The translations under genes and the position numbers were made by a program. A stretch of 64,000 nucleotides of DNA from Marisa cornuarietis. Lineage: Eukaryota; Mollusca; Gastropoda; Architaenioglossa; Ampullariidae. Positions 1 to 12,526 of this stretch are shown here, one piece after another; the stretch's first letter is position 1, and each line of letters begins with the position of its first letter. The notes beneath the pieces were generated by a model. It saw nothing but the letters and a program-made list of their open reading frames with translations, had not been told where the DNA came from and did not search any database. The stretch lies in the NCBI GenBank assembly GCA_004794655.1, contig SMMW01000622.1, positions 868,001-932,000 of the forward strand, read 5' to 3'.

Positions 1-59
1 TGTCTACTATCAGTTTCTATCAGTTCTTCATATCCTCTAACTGCGCTGGTCAACCAACA

Positions 60-730
60 GTGATCGTCAGGGAGACGCGGGTGCACTCCCTTGAACTGTG
101 CTGATGACCACAGACTGACAAGCCCGCCACCCAAGCCTTTCATGATCGGCGGGAAACTTCAGGTCTGAATTGATCAACGTATGTCTGTCACCACTGAAAG
201 AGTGCCCTGAAGGACGGTTTGAGAGTTGTGTCATGTCACATGGTCAAACGAGACTAGCTTGCATCGATTTCCGGTTTTACTCTTGCAAAAAGTGATTTTT
301 GTGGTGAATCCGTTGATACTTGTTGATCATGTGTTACAGTTAAGGAAATTAAGAGCAGCCCCTCTAGTACTTTGTCTCGAATGTCTGGATCCTGTGTCAG
401 CAAATAGAGTTCACGTCTCGCATCCCCAGTGCAGGATGACTAGTACAGCCGGGGCGAGGTAGGAAAGCCGATGGTATTTCTGCACCAAGACCTCTTTATC
501 TTAGCTATTGCTGCTGTCGCTGTATCAATCCTGGCCAGGATTTCTGCGTGCATCGGCCATCTTTAGACAGGGTGGCTCCCAGGTACTTGAAACTGTTCAC
601 TTCCTCAAGTTGTTCTTCGTTGGTGTAGATTTTGGCTTTGTTAGACATGACTTGGCCGTGTTAAGCATGTTTGCTGTTGTCAGTGCTGTTCTCCATCACA
701 GATGCACGTGCTGTGTTTGCTAGTCTGACG
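60..730 (-). mobile_element. Degenerate LINE reverse transcriptase fragment (C-terminal part)
   Basis: On the minus strand, 508-680 encodes IYTNEEQLEEVNSFKYLGAT and LSKDGRCT, then with a frameshift AEILARIDTATAA. Further on come SFDHVT and TVLQGTL near 200-270. These match the thumb and C-terminal segments of animal LINE reverse transcriptases. There are several stops and frameshifts. The same family recurs at 10288, 20582 and 27781. The limits are approximate. Confidence 0.6.
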
Positions 731-1329
731 ATGATGCCGTGCATTCTAGTCAGGATGCTCGATATCTGCTAGGCCTTTTTACCATTTCCTCCTAGGTAAT
801 CGTTATTGCTGGTCGATTCACTTTTCCTAAGCTGTCTTCCTCTTCCTCTTGATCTCGCTTTTCACGATTGTTGCTGTTTTGGGATTTTGTTTTTCTTCAA
901 AGCACTCCTCTTGCCATAGAGATCTAGGATATGCTGGTAGCCCAAAGTGTTTTTTTTTTCTTTCTGGTTCCACCAAGCCGACAGGCTCACATATACAGCC
1001 ACCCCCTTCACGCCCACCATTAGTCGAATTCTTCGCACTTCCTCGCACTTAGGCAAACTCAATCCATCCCTCACATCCAGTCGACTTGTACACATTCAGG
1101 TAACTTCCTCAAACTCCCGCCACCACCCCACACTTAACTAAGCAATCTTTACAAAACCTTTCTCATAGGTAGTTGTTTGAAAAAGACACAGCACATTTAA
1201 TTTACTGCTTATGATCAGGAAATAAATCGTCAATTTTCAGAATCTCTTCTTCTCTCGTCCTTAACCTTTTCGGTAACGTAGTTCTTTCAGGAAATGAGAA
1301 AAAAAAAACAGACAGACAGATGTAGGGGG

Positions 1330-4300
1330 TTAGCTGTCTTTAACGCTCAGATGAAAACGCATTAGTGCGTCCATCAAAATGTCGTCCAAGAAAGAAAGCT
1401 CACTTTGTTGCATAAGCTGGCAGTCACGGGGTGTCAGTGTGAACTGAGGATGCCACTGCGAGCTGTTTACATTCACTTCGCCCTCCCGCACACACTGTGT
1501 TTGTACGCGGCCCAGCAGCTCCTTGAAGTAACTCACTTCATCTTGGAAATCAGGTCCCTGGCTTTTCATCGTCAAGATAAATCGCTGATAGAAGTAGTGA
1601 TAGAGATCGTAATCTGCTATTGAGAGTACTCGGTGTCGCCGGCGGTGCTCGGCGCTAAAGGTGCGCTTCTTCTTCAGGTGATTTCTATTCTTGGGCAGGT
1701 ACAGCACGTCCTGCACGTCCCAGCAAAGCAGACGCCGCAGCAGCACCAGCGACTCGTCGAAAAACTCTGTGATCATGACGAGGTGGAAATCATCTGCCAG
1801 CTGCCGAATGTACTGGCGGCGCAGGGTGAGGTTGGTCACGTGACGTGCCTCCATACCCAGGTCCTCGGCCTGCTTGTTGCGGAGGTACGTCATGTAACGC
1901 ATAGCGGGCTCGTACAGGGCGGGATGGCCCAGGTACTCCGCCAGCGGGTTGCTGACGTTGCTGGTCATGATGGCGTTGATGTAGCTGCCGGGGATGTTGC
2001 CATAGTACTCGAAAGCCGACACAAACTGCTGCAGCGGCTGCCTCAGCATGGTGATGTAGACTGCATCAAGCGGCATGATACTGTGGATGAAGGTGCTGTT
2101 GTAGATGCCATGATTCCACAGCAAGTCGTAGTGCTGGCCAGCGGGAGGCGGAATCAGGCTTCTGGTGGTCAGTGGCTCGCCGGGCTTGTTGAGGTAGTTG
2201 TAGCTAGCGGCATGTAGCCGCTTTTTGGGCAGAACAAAGTTGAGGTGGCGAATGTACCCGTACCGCTGGAGGATGTTGGCGACTGTGGAACTCCCTGTCT
2301 TATGTATCTAGGAAAAAGGCTGACTTTGTATTAAACATTTAAACATAATCTACATTAAAAGATATACACAATAAACATGCAAACTTCAGTTATTTACCAC
2401 GTTAGAGATAGATTTCTTTATGTATAAGCCTCCATCTCGTAAGTAAAAAGTGTTCTATAAAATACGTTTTGAGGTCTGCCTCACAAGAAACGAAATTTCT
2501 ATTCATGTTTATGGGATGGTATAGTATGGGATATGGTATTTATTAGACCTTTTTTATAGTAACTCTCAAGCACCCCGAAACTACATTTATCTGGCATCTA
2601 CCATCCCCCGTGCGAGCCGGTTAATTATATACAGTGGCGTACAGTGGGGCAAGGGGGCTGCTGCCCTCCTCAAAAAAGATATTGAGGGGACAAGAGTATT
2701 TTTTTTGCCCCATTCCCCGTACTTGAGATCTGATTCTTCACGAAGTACAAAAAAGGTAGGAGCCGAGAGAGAAACAAATGATAAATGACAAATCTTTATT
2801 TAAGATGGTAACAGAATAAGCAAAAGTTATGCTTTTTACATCTAGCTCTCGATCTACAGAAAGGAAAAACAAACACCACTTTACTACAAAACAAAGACAT
2901 TAATCAAAGAAGACGCAGGTTTTTGTTTTTACTTTGGCAGACACTTGCAAACCTTGAATGTGATTAATATGATTATAATCTTTATCTTATTCTAAATATT
3001 ACACAATTTCTTGAGATTGCGATAATCTGGTGAGTCATTTTTCAATGAGAATGTTGCTTTGTCGTTAAACACTGAAAGCAGCAGTGATGCTACCACCGTG
3101 CACGCGCGTGTGTGTGCATGACTGCACTCACGCACCCCCTCCTTATTGTCGTTATGTGCGAGTGTGAACGCTGTTCACTGCCAGCAAGGAGTCTCCCCCC
3201 TCCCCCAAAACCAAGCATCTTCATACGCCACTGGTATATATATATATATCATGAATTATATATATCTCTTGGATTAAATTTTATTAACGCTCAAGTTTAC
3301 TGTCTGAATTACATTTAGAGTGATTCCTTTTCAAACAAACATTTTAACCAAAAAACATTGGGAAAAAAAATACTAAAATTTGTGTAATTTTGATTTTTTT
3401 TTAAATATGTATATTTTCGGGTTTTTTTTTAATATGAGGGAGCATTCGAAAATTTGTCAGGGTTAAACTTTCTCTCAAGGTTACCATTTCCTTTGCTTCC
3501 TGCTAATTATTTCAGGGATGCTAACATATTCATGTGCACTTTAAAAAAATAGCATAATTAAAACGCTGAAGCCGACTTATTTCGTACGATTATCTATATT
3601 CTGTTGAGACTGCTGAAGCCTATGACCCGCAAGAGACCCCTTACTGTTAACATGGGACGTGAAGTCAGAGAGTGTCTCTGATAATCTGCGCGATTTTAGG
3701 CGAGGAAGAGGAAGAAAGGGAGGAGTTCTAGTGACAAGAGCACGAAAACACAGTTGTAGCCGTGATGATAACAGAGTAGGTGAAAAAGTCAATAACAGCT
3801 TAGGATGCATCAATAGAGTTACTATGGTAACATGTGGATCTAGAAACATTTAGCTATCTCAATGAACGAAACGCTATTTTTATTTTTATTTTAAATACAA
3901 GCAAAACATTGGAAATACAAAAGTTGTGAAAGCAGAAGAAAATGTATGAGTGGTCCGAGCGAATAAGGCAAACACGCGTTTGGCATGTTTGTGTAACCCT
4001 TTACTGACATTTATTGTTTTGTACTATATAGTAACCTGTAACCATTGACCGTTGTATAGTGCATTATGGTATCAGCTGTGACCGTTGCGAATCGTACTGT
4101 ACCTTACCTGTGATCTTTGGGCATTGTATTGTGGTGAAACTTGAACCGTTATGCTTTGTAATGTGCTATAGTGTAACCTGTGACCGATGTGTATTGTTTT
4201 GTACTGTAGTGCATCGTGTTGTCGTTGTGCATTGTTTTGTGCAGTAGTATTACCTAAAAGGCAATATGAAGGAAAACAAGACTGCACTCGCGCACCCACT

Positions 4301-4763
4301 CCTTTTTTTTCGTTATGTGCGAGTGTGAACGCCGTTCACTACCAGCAAGCCGTCTCCCCCCGCTTCCAAAGCCAAGCAACTTCATACGCCATGTGTATGA
4401 AATATATATATATATATCTCTTGAATTAAAATCGAGTTAAAAATAAATGATTATAGTCAGAAAGTTCACATGAAATGACGACTGTTTATAGGAATATACG
4501 AATGGCTGCCTACAGGAGGGAATGACTGAGAACATGGTACCTTCCAGAAGACCACGTGCTGACGAGGTGTGCACCTTGTGCCACTGACATTACTTGCTGC
4601 GTCAGGTGCAGGTGCGGAGTTAGGAAGTCTTGGACGTTCCCTGGGATAAACATAGCGCCAGAATGTGGAGTCTGTCATCAGCCTGCTGGCGGAAGCCTGG
4701 ATGATCTCGATCTCTGATAGCAACAGCAGCAGCAGGGATCCTACCGCCGTCAGCAGCAGGGCG
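1330..4763 (-). CDS. Galactose-3-O-sulfotransferase family protein, spliced copy (5' end incomplete)
   Basis: This gene encodes a Golgi type II membrane sulfotransferase that would move sulfate from PAPS to galactose on glycolipids or glycoproteins. Two exons are visible. The upstream one (about 4541-4763) encodes a Leu-rich signal anchor (ALLLTAVGSLLLLLLSEI), a stem, and the segment ending TPRQHVVFWK, followed by donor GTACCA. The downstream one (1330-2307, acceptor TTCCTAG) is phase 0 and begins IHKTGSSTVANIL, the 5'-phosphosulfate-binding loop. The 3'-phosphate motif reads YITMLRQPLQQFVSAF. A highly conserved central block follows (EFFDESLVLLRRLLCWD), and the reading frame is open to a TAA stop. 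The visible part is about 399 residues, close to the roughly 420 of human GAL3ST1. No ATG is in frame in the upstream exon, so an initiating exon lies further right. The 4763 boundary (acceptor GTGACAG) is a guess. Which Gal3ST paralogue this is cannot be told. It resembles the gene at 15355-16881. Confidence 0.82.
2632..3290. repeat. Possible non-autonomous DNA transposon in the first sulfotransferase intron
   Basis: Starts CAGTGGCGTA at 2632 and ends TACGCCACTG at about 3225-3234, an inverted pair of about 10 bp, with a G-rich/C-rich inner end (GGGGCAAGGGGG, CCCC). No coding sequence is seen between. The flanks are AT-rich without a clean target duplication. The last 170 bp also occur at 4280-4435, including sequence beyond the presumed terminus, so the boundary is uncertain. 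Confidence 0.4.
4020..4250 (+). repeat. Degenerate tandem repeat (GTAACCTGTGACCGTTGTATA-like units)
   Basis: Words such as AACCTGTGACCG, TTGTATAGTGCAT, TGTATTGTTTTGTACTGTAG recur four to five times at about 40-45 bp spacing with many substitutions. No coding potential. Confidence 0.5.
4280..4435. repeat. Direct repeat of 3118-3290
   Basis: Shares GACTGCACTC(A/G)CGCACCC, CGTTATGTGCGAGTGTGAAC, GTTCACT(G/A)CCAGCAAG, CCAAGCA(T/A)CTTCATACG and the following TA microsatellite plus ATCTCTTG(G/A)ATTAAA. This is a partial second copy of the element at 2632-3290. Confidence 0.7.
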
Positions 4764-5031
4764 CTGTCACGACATTTAAAAGGTTTTGGAGGTAAGACGG
4801 TGACTTGCGTGATATCGTGTTGCCTTCACCATAATTAAGATGGCCTTCGCATAACTGTTTTGCCCCATCACATTAATTATTAACGTCGCTTGGGGAAAAC
4901 AAACATTTCTGTAACGGTCCCGATTGTTTATTGGAAAAAAAGTTTTTTAAAGATAATATTTGTGTCGTTGTCAAGATTATATATTAATAACAAAATATCT
5001 CTCTCTGTTCCCTTGAGGGTAAAGATAACTT

Positions 5032-5310
5032 AGGGGAAGCGGATGGCCGAGTGGTTAGAGCGCTGGCTTCCGAACCGAGAGCGCGCTGGGTCAATTCCCG
5101 ATAAGCGCAGCAAACTTCCCCCAGTCGACCCAGCTGACGGGAATGGGTATCTGACTCCATAGAGGGTTGGGGAAGGTAAGGCAGCGAGGGAGAGGAGATT
5201 GGCACCACCCTCATGTAAAAGCTGGCCCCGAGAAAAGTGGGATCTCTAACACCTCACTCCCCAACGACCTGAAAAGGTTATGGGATGACCTTTACCTTTA
5301 CTTTTAAAGA
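5032..5310 (+). repeat. tRNA-derived SINE, second family
   Basis: The head GCGGATGGCCGAGTGGTTAG followed by AGCGCTGGCTTCCGAACC has an A box and tRNA-like arms. The B box is degraded (GGGTCAATTCCCG). The body is unrelated to family A. The 3' end is ACCTTTACCTTTACTTTT. It is a SINE and not a functional tRNA gene because the acceptor stem does not close and the homologous body continues for 200 bp. Confidence 0.65.
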
Positions 5311-6393
5311 TAACTGGCTCAAAACTGCAATATATATATATATATCTCTCAGATGACAACTTTATCATAACTCGTTTTAATCAACTCACCAAATGAGCCA
5401 CTTTCGATGACAGATGCGCATCTTTCATTTATCCTGTTAATTAACAAAGTGAAATTTGTTTAATGAATTAGAATAATCACGACTAGTGAGCGCTCTAACA
5501 GTCCTTGATCGTCTAATACAAGAATGCTTCTCCAGAGAGTGCAGCAACGTTTATTAAGGGCATCATATGACATTTGTGGGTAATATTAGCAAGCCTTGTT
5601 CCTTCATTGCCCGTGTTCAGAACTGGCTTAATATATACTGCACGTGCATACAAATACAAATGCTTTCTGTCGAAATAATGCCTTTTCTGCTCCATTGTGT
5701 GCAATAAAAAAATTGAAAACGAAACACCTGTTAAATATTAATGAACACAATTGACACGTTGCTCTGTGTCCACACATAAAAGGGAGCTGACTCAGTGCAT
5801 TTGCTTGATAGTGCTTATATATAACATTATCCTGCACACTTTATCTGATTTCTTTTACTTACCAGAAGGTGCGGCGTCCAGTTTGATGAGAGTAGTCTTG
5901 CAGCGAAGTCCTGTGATGAGGTTTTATGTCATAATCTACGCCCTACATGGTGGTCTCTGAGAAAAAAAAAGTCCACGTTTTTAGCCAGAAGGACGATCGG
6001 CATGTTCACCGGACATTCTCTGGTGAGAACGTGTGAGTGAGGGCACAGGACTAGTCTTCACCGAAAGCAGTTTTGAAAACAACAAAACATGGGAGCCCAG
6101 CATGTCCCTGGGACAAAAACTCGCCTGCCAATGCCGCTTCCTGCACTCCACTCCTCCCCCTACCCCTAGCACTGAGAAGGCGGCCTCTGGCTGTTAGTCA
6201 CTGGCGATGCCCGCACGGCGCGCGGAATGACTGCAGTGTGATACTGAGACAACCTGATGGATCAGCGAGCAAGGTGCAACATTTACTTCAACATTTTACT
6301 TCGTTCCAACTGCATTGTTAGTAATGTGGACTTGCCTGATTTTTAGTGTTAATTCAGCACAGCCAAGGTACTTGTAGGTTTACGAAAGCAAAG

Positions 6394-6414
6394 TATGTGT
6401 GTGTGTGTGTGTGT
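6394..6414 (+). repeat. (GT)n microsatellite
   Basis: Ten GT dinucleotides in a row, followed by GCGAGTATG. Confidence 0.9.
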
Positions 6415-7088
6415 GCGAGTATGAATGCGCATATAGGTATGTGCGTCAGAAGGCGAGGTGACGAGCTCACGTCTTGCCGCCTGCAACGACTGCCGCGCCG
6501 CTTCACCTCCACACGTGCAACGCCACTCGTCTGCGACCTGTTAGCGGCGTTTCCCCGCGCTCTCCTCTATCTGATCCTCCAGATCCCACTGCTCGCCATG
6601 TGAGTCTGACCTTCTATACCCTCCCTGACGGCTGTCTAAACTGCCGTAAGACGTTGCCATGGATACATAATCAAACCCTCGGTTAATTTTTCCGGACCAA
6701 GCTTCCTGCTTTCAGATGATGAAGTGCCCAGTGGGTGAGCTAGCGTGACGGTAACAGGGCGCGGGGGCCTATCTTCTGTGGCTGCCAGGAGGGAGCCGGG
6801 GGATGGGGTGTGGCTGGTGCCGTTAACGTGCCTCGTAAATCCGGCAACAGGCACGACACTGCGGGCAACGAGACGTCGGAACATAGCTCTGTTACAGACG
6901 GCGACTAGGGCTTGGCCTGAACTGATAACCCCATTAACACTCAGCTTGGTGCCATTTAGCTTTTGCATTGGAAAAGTTCTGCAGATGCCTTTTTTACATT
7001 CTTTCTTCCTTGCTAGGACGTATGTGATTAGTTGGTGGTTGTTTACTTGTATCAACACAGGTTGCCTGCTTTTTCTGCAGCTGCGATT

Positions 7089-7350
7089 TGGCTGTTTGTT
7101 GGTGGTAAAGGCATGCCTGTGGCTGTTTGTTGGTGGTAAAGGCATGCCTGTGGCTGTTTGTTGGTGTAAAGGCATGCCTGTGGCTGTTTGTTGGTGGTAA
7201 AGGCATGCCTGTGGCTGTTTGTTGGTGGTAAAGGCATGCCTGTGGCTGTTTGTTGGTGGTAAAGGCATGCCTGTGGCTGTTTGTTGGTGTAAAGGCATGC
7301 CTGTGGCTGCTTGTTGTTGGTAAAGCCCTGCCTATGGCTGTTTGATTTTG
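7089..7350 (+). repeat. 31-bp minisatellite
   Basis: The unit GGCTGTTTGTTGGTGGTAAA followed by GGCATGCCTGT is repeated seven times almost perfectly (start points near 7090, 7120, 7152, 7181, 7212, 7243, 7274), with two 30-bp variants lacking one GG. It is followed by two decayed units to 7350. Because 31 is not a multiple of three and the unit lacks minus-strand stops, several frames stay open here without being genes. Confidence 0.95.
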
Positions 7351-7429
7351 ATGAAGGCCTGGTTAATGCTATTTAGAAATCAAAGTTGTTTTTGCTAATA
7401 TCAGCTTTGCTGCTACTGTGAATTATTAG

Positions 7430-7520
7430 CTTTTTCTGATGCTAGTACAAGTATTACTGCTTATACTAATGCAAACATTACTGCTGACGTTGGTACAAGC
7501 ATTACTGCTGATGCTAATAT
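7430..7520 (+). repeat. 24-bp degenerate tandem repeat
   Basis: CTGATGCTAGTACAAGTATT plus ACTG and two to three diverged copies (CTTATACTAATGCAAACATT, CTGACGTTGGTACAAGCATT). Confidence 0.7.
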
Positions 7521-10287
7521 ACCTTTACCAGATACAGCGGCTGACCGACCGTACAGCTTGAGATGCTGCTGAAACTAGCTCATGCTTCTATATTTTCAAG
7601 ACAAACGATTTTCCCTAGTCCGGCAGCAAAATTACAAGGGGAAATGCACCGAGAGTCTGTGTGTTTAAACACCCAGTACCCAAGAATTTCTTATCATTTA
7701 TACAAATGGTGAGCTCATGCGGTGCAGTTCTAACAAGTATTTTCTTGTGTAGGTACGCGCAACTGATATGTATTTTGATGGTTGGGTCCATTGATCAGTA
7801 ACAAACTAGTTAAATCTGAATATTTTTCAAGAAGATGCAATATTTATTTTATAATCTGATCAAGTAAAACACATCTCTAATTAATTTGAATCACAGTATA
7901 TGTTAAAATATTATGTAGACATTTCAGATAAATAACAAAACTTTTTGTGCTTTATAGTTTGTAAACTTACATGGTAACTGTAGTTTTCGGCAAACCCAAG
8001 ACATTGGCCATGAGGGACTGATCACGAGGGTGACAGTTATGACATACCTCTTACTACACATAATCCTACAGGGGAACATCACCTACCTTACAATGTTCAC
8101 ACTGAACGACACACCGCCCACGAGCCCCCAGCCTTCTGCTCTTCCTGGAACAAATGAATTAACGACAAGCAAAGCAAATTAAAACAAGAAAATGATTTTA
8201 ACTAACATACATGTGATAAAAATACACACAACAATTTAGGCTCATCTAAAATGGTCCTATCCGTACTTCCAGATGCTACAGTGCTGTTAACTCCCGTTAT
8301 AACCACCGTCTCCTTTCACATACATGCGCACATCAGCTTGTGCTGCGAGTTCTTCCTACGTCTCAGTCTCCCCACGTTGCAAATCCACGGTTGTGATGAG
8401 GTGAGTAGCAGGTCTGAAGCCGACAGTCGCGGTCACGCCGGTTACTCTCCACTCGTAGTGTCCCGTCGACTGTCCGTCGTCACTTCCCCACTGGGCTCGT
8501 CAAACACGTCAGAGAGGAATGACCGCTGCCCCGGCGACACGGATACCGAGTACTGTCCAAGTCCGGGGACGTTACGTGACTTCTACAAAGATCGCTTGTT
8601 CACACGGCTACACTGTTATACACCGCACAGTGGTACGCGTAGGGATAAACAATGCCATATACAGCCGCCGAACGAACATCACCATGATGTGTCGTAATCC
8701 TCCTGACTACCGTGCTTTAGAGCGCAGCGAATGTACAGACGTTCTCTTCTCCTTTGAGAGCAACGACTTCTCCTGCCGGCCTTGGGGTCGGACTTTTACT
8801 TCTGACAGGTAGCCCAGCTGTGGTCGCGTAGTACTGACAGCTGGTAGTCCGGTGGTGCGTTGTCGCTGACTGGCCTTGTGCGTCAAGATTCCCTAACCCA
8901 AGCGATCCGACCTTTTCCCGAGTCTTTGTCCTCTTGGATCATGCCTCAATCTCGAAGAAAAGTCCCTTTAGGTTGAACGGAAGCTGAAGACGTGCTGACT
9001 ACCGCCTCGAAGAATTGGCGCCCAAACGCTCCTTTCACACCTTTGTGCCAAGAAGTGTCTAAGAATTTATTGTTCCCTTACTTGAACTTTTCTAATATGA
9101 CCTGATGGCTTCTCTCAGTCCAGCCGACAGACATAGCCGTCCTTTTTCTAAAGGCACGTACACAAGGACCTTTTATCTACTTACGGGTTCTTTGACTGTG
9201 GACGCGTGGACAACGTTAGTCTAGAATATAATTGTATGAGATTTTTCTGTTCCATTCAAAATTACCACATGATATATGCCGTTATATCTACTGTTTGTTG
9301 GAGGGGGGGGCATCAAGTCACTTTATGTGCCAAGTACATGTACATTTATCCCAAACCAGCCACAACTTACCGACAGCCATATTCAAAATCTTTTCAATCA
9401 ATATGCCCCCTATGCTTGGAAGAATTTCACGTACATGATCATGTCGTTCCAGCAGAATGTAGTCTTCTGTGTTTTGATGATTACATCGTCATAATTTAAA
9501 TAAATAAATAGAAACTTGCATAACACAACTCTTCTTCATATTAACTGATATGACCATTTTTGAAGATTTGAGACTACTACAGCATGTAGGAATGCAGAAA
9601 ACTCGATTGTGACCCCAGTGTTTACATCACAAGTAAAGCGGCGCTTTCTGCCCGTACATTGAAGTAGTAGCGATTTCCCATGGTGCTTACAGCCTTTTGC
9701 GCTGAATGCGTGGAATAAGATCATAGAAGTCTGTGGTAACGACAGCTGGACTATGAAGCTGTGTCTCTTTAGCACGACTATGAACGATCATGTATATTTC
9801 ATAACGGTTCGTAGATATTATGCCTCGAGAGTTTGACCTAGGGAATGTCTATTAGGGCTGTTTCATATTGTAATTCTGCTTGAACCTCTTGCAGAAGGGC
9901 CTGCACGCCATGTAAACACAATGTCTGAAGACACCAAGCTGGAATTATTTCTCTTCCAAAACGAGAGACATGCATAAACTACGCAAAGTAACCACAGTCC
10001 AGCAGAAGAAGGGTAATGTCCGACATATACTTGCAGATCAAACGGCGTAGATGTGGCTGCAGTCAAATGAACTGGTTACCCGGCAACCTCATTACCAGCC
10101 TTCTCTGCCGGGTGGCATCAAGCAGGGCACTGGCTGCAACTGTGCAAGTGTTTCACCTGCAGTGCATGAAATCGATCACAGCCGTCGATCTTGGCGGCAC
10201 GTGAAGAAGCTGACATCAGTGTTTGGGGGGTTTCGCAGCTGTCAGTCTAGTGTAAAGAAACTGGCATTAGTCTGTCATTCATTCATT

Positions 10288-10440
10288 CTTTGACTGGTAC
10301 AGGGAGGTGAACAGGATAAACACAGCAGCTCAAGGCCAGCCACCCAGGACTGTATTGGGCGATGGTGAGCAGGTACCAGTCTGTCAGCTTTTTCTCATCG
10401 ACTGAGACTCCCTCAGGACAGGATTGGTAAACTTCACACT
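10288..10440 (-). mobile_element. Short 3' fragment of the same LINE family
   Basis: The minus-strand translation (TDWYLLTIAQYSPGWLALS) and the DNA itself resemble the extreme C-terminal segment of the element at 27781-28490. Both share the boundary TTGACTGGTAC on the plus strand and GGGCGA-TGG/CAG-TGA-CAGGT. Confidence 0.45.
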
Positions 10441-10744
10441 CTGAACAACTGCCAGCATGTCAGAATAGAATGATATCCGCCACAGTTCCTTAGCTGCATA
10501 TCAAACAACTTCATCCACTGCGACTCCTTTGCAATATTTTGCAACAGCGAAGAGTTCTGAAAAATGCATCAAACGTAGCAAAATAAGAGAAAAAACCAAG
10601 AACAAAGCTTTCTCCAAGTTAGTGATTGAACTTGCTTCGGTGATTGGTTCAAATCCAGACAAGATCAGCTACAGATGTAAAAGAACTTTTTCTGGATGAA
10701 TATTAATGATAGTTAACTTCATGGAATATTTAAGTCAATGCTAA

Positions 10745-10975
10745 CTTGTACAACGTGCTGGTGTCAGCGACGGCGTATAAATGATGTTGATGTCAGTTGT
10801 AGTTTGTACATACTACTGGTGTCAACGTGGGTTTGTACATAGTGATGGTGTCAACGATGGTTTCCACACAGTGTTGGTGTCGATGATGACTTGTACATAG
10901 CGCTATGTCAACTATGGTCTATACACAGTGTTAGTGTTGGTGTCGGCTTAATATACATAGTGCCGGTGTCATTCC
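10745..10975 (+). repeat. About 29-bp degenerate minisatellite
   Basis: Six to seven units of the form GTTTGTACATAGTGATGGTG plus TCAACGATG, with about 20% substitutions and some length changes. Confidence 0.7.
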
Positions 10976-12506
10976 ACTAATTCTCACGTGTTTTCTGAAA
11001 CGATAACGACATGCAGAACTGCGAAGATGATTGTGGCATTCAGATGGTGACTACGTATGTAAGCCACTCCCGGGTGTCTGTGGTATGCGACGACGAGATG
11101 CCAGATAAAGACATGTCAACAGTATACTCAAGTGACGATGATACACCATTATGCTGAGGCTACCACCTGTCAAGACTTCACCTTTCACCGCTGCAGCCAA
11201 GGAAAAGGGTTGGTTTTCTACGTCTGTCTGTCATGAGATAACTGGGAATAAGTCGATAGCTTCATACACAAGTCGAGCGAACGCGCTGTTAAACGGACCT
11301 ACACAGGGTGGAAACGGGTAGCTGTTAGGTGGCGCTACGTGGGTGAACACAGCGGTCATGCCCTAGTGGCACCAGGCCCTCGGGAGGGACGGGGGCTAGA
11401 AATGATCGCTGTCGTTATCTCCCCAGAAGGTGAGAACCGGGTACGTCTGCTAGCCGTTTGTGTTCGTTAATTGCAAGGTCGCGGTGTACATAGCGTGGGA
11501 CAATCACATTCGATTATATTGCTACCAAGCTGGACACAGGTAGTGAATAGGAAACTCAGCTTAGTGGTGCCTCCTTCTCGTGATGCATTACAGGTGGTAA
11601 AGGGAAAGAAAGGGCAATGGGCAGTAGTAAATCAGAGTGACCACCTGTACATCCTGTACTAGCTATAGGTAACAGAATGGTTGGATGTAAATGCTCAACA
11701 CTTCATCGCACCATTAGCTGTTTGGTCGCAAACAGCAGATTCTCGAGGCTGGTAGATAAGTGTTGGTCCCTCATTAGGGGCTTGGCTCTATAGACCGCAG
11801 CTACGGCCTGGAGGTGACGGGACAGACACGTGGTGACGCAAGGGACGTGTCTCATGTCTCAGTGCTTGTGTGAAGGCAGCTACGATCGGCCAGAATATCG
11901 ACTTTACACATCAAGACTAGACAGTGACTCACTTTATTCGGATCAGATATAAGGAATTAGAGGACTAGTCATAATTGGAATTTTGAAGTTATTGCATTAT
12001 CTGCAACTTGTACAAATTTTCGATTTAACAACACTTTTCTTTATTACATTAAACTGCCTTGAGTTTATTATTGGGGAACGTACGCTGGGGGGCTCGGAGT
12101 CAGATTATATTATCTTTGCTAGCAATTTAGTGTGTCTTGTCCTTTTGTCACTGACATGCCATGGTTATAAATTGTGAGCCAGATCTAGAAATTATCATTA
12201 AGCAAGAAATGCAACATGCAATGGATAGAAATACAACATTTCTCTTTGTTTCAGTTTGCTATGCTGCAAAATGAAGTTACGATCCATCAAGCGAGCGTTT
12301 TGGTAAGAACTTCTCAAACTTCTGTTTGTCCATATCGGAACATAACTTTTCTCCTTTATAAACAAGCGCATACAGTAAGTCTCTCTCTTGGACTGTTCGT
12401 CCCTTTCATTTACCATAGATAATACTTAAACTTTCATAAATATTGATTACTTAGTACTTGATATAAACCCAATGGTAGAACCAATATAAACTGGTTCATG
12501 GTCAAT

Positions 12507-12526
12507 CTCTCTCTCTCTCTCTCTCT
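12507..12526 (+). repeat. (TC)n microsatellite
   Basis: About ten CT dinucleotides. Confidence 0.9.

Larger units (their letters stand above)
5311..8250. other. Intergenic; tandem repeats only
   Basis: Apart from the GT microsatellite, the 31-bp minisatellite and the 24-bp repeat, I see no gene. Open frames here have no recognisable protein and are mostly produced by the repeats. The missing first exon of the sulfotransferase gene at 1330-4763 could lie in or beyond this region. Confidence 0.5.

Noticed and set aside
1405..2217. Long plus-strand open frames overlapping the first sulfotransferase gene
   Set aside because: They are antisense to a well-supported conserved coding exon and have no recognisable protein of their own. 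The same applies to the frames antisense to the second sulfotransferase and the GPCR.
5039..5101. tRNA gene with A box TGGCCGAGTGG
   Set aside because: The B box is degraded, the acceptor stem does not pair, and it is followed by a SINE body and tail.
6636..7298. A 220-codon minus-strand open frame with MPLPPTNSHRHAF repeats
   Set aside because: Produced by the 31-bp minisatellite, which is open in several frames; the non-repeat part resembles no protein and has no splice support.
8251..8812. Overlapping open frames of 148 and 97 codons
   Set aside because: No recognisable domain, no similarity between them and any family I know, no splice or start context; likely chance.
11012..11155. 48-codon acidic open frame ending SSDDDTPLC
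   Set aside because: Stops lie immediately upstream in frame, no acceptor that would make it a 3' exon of a visible gene; could be chance.
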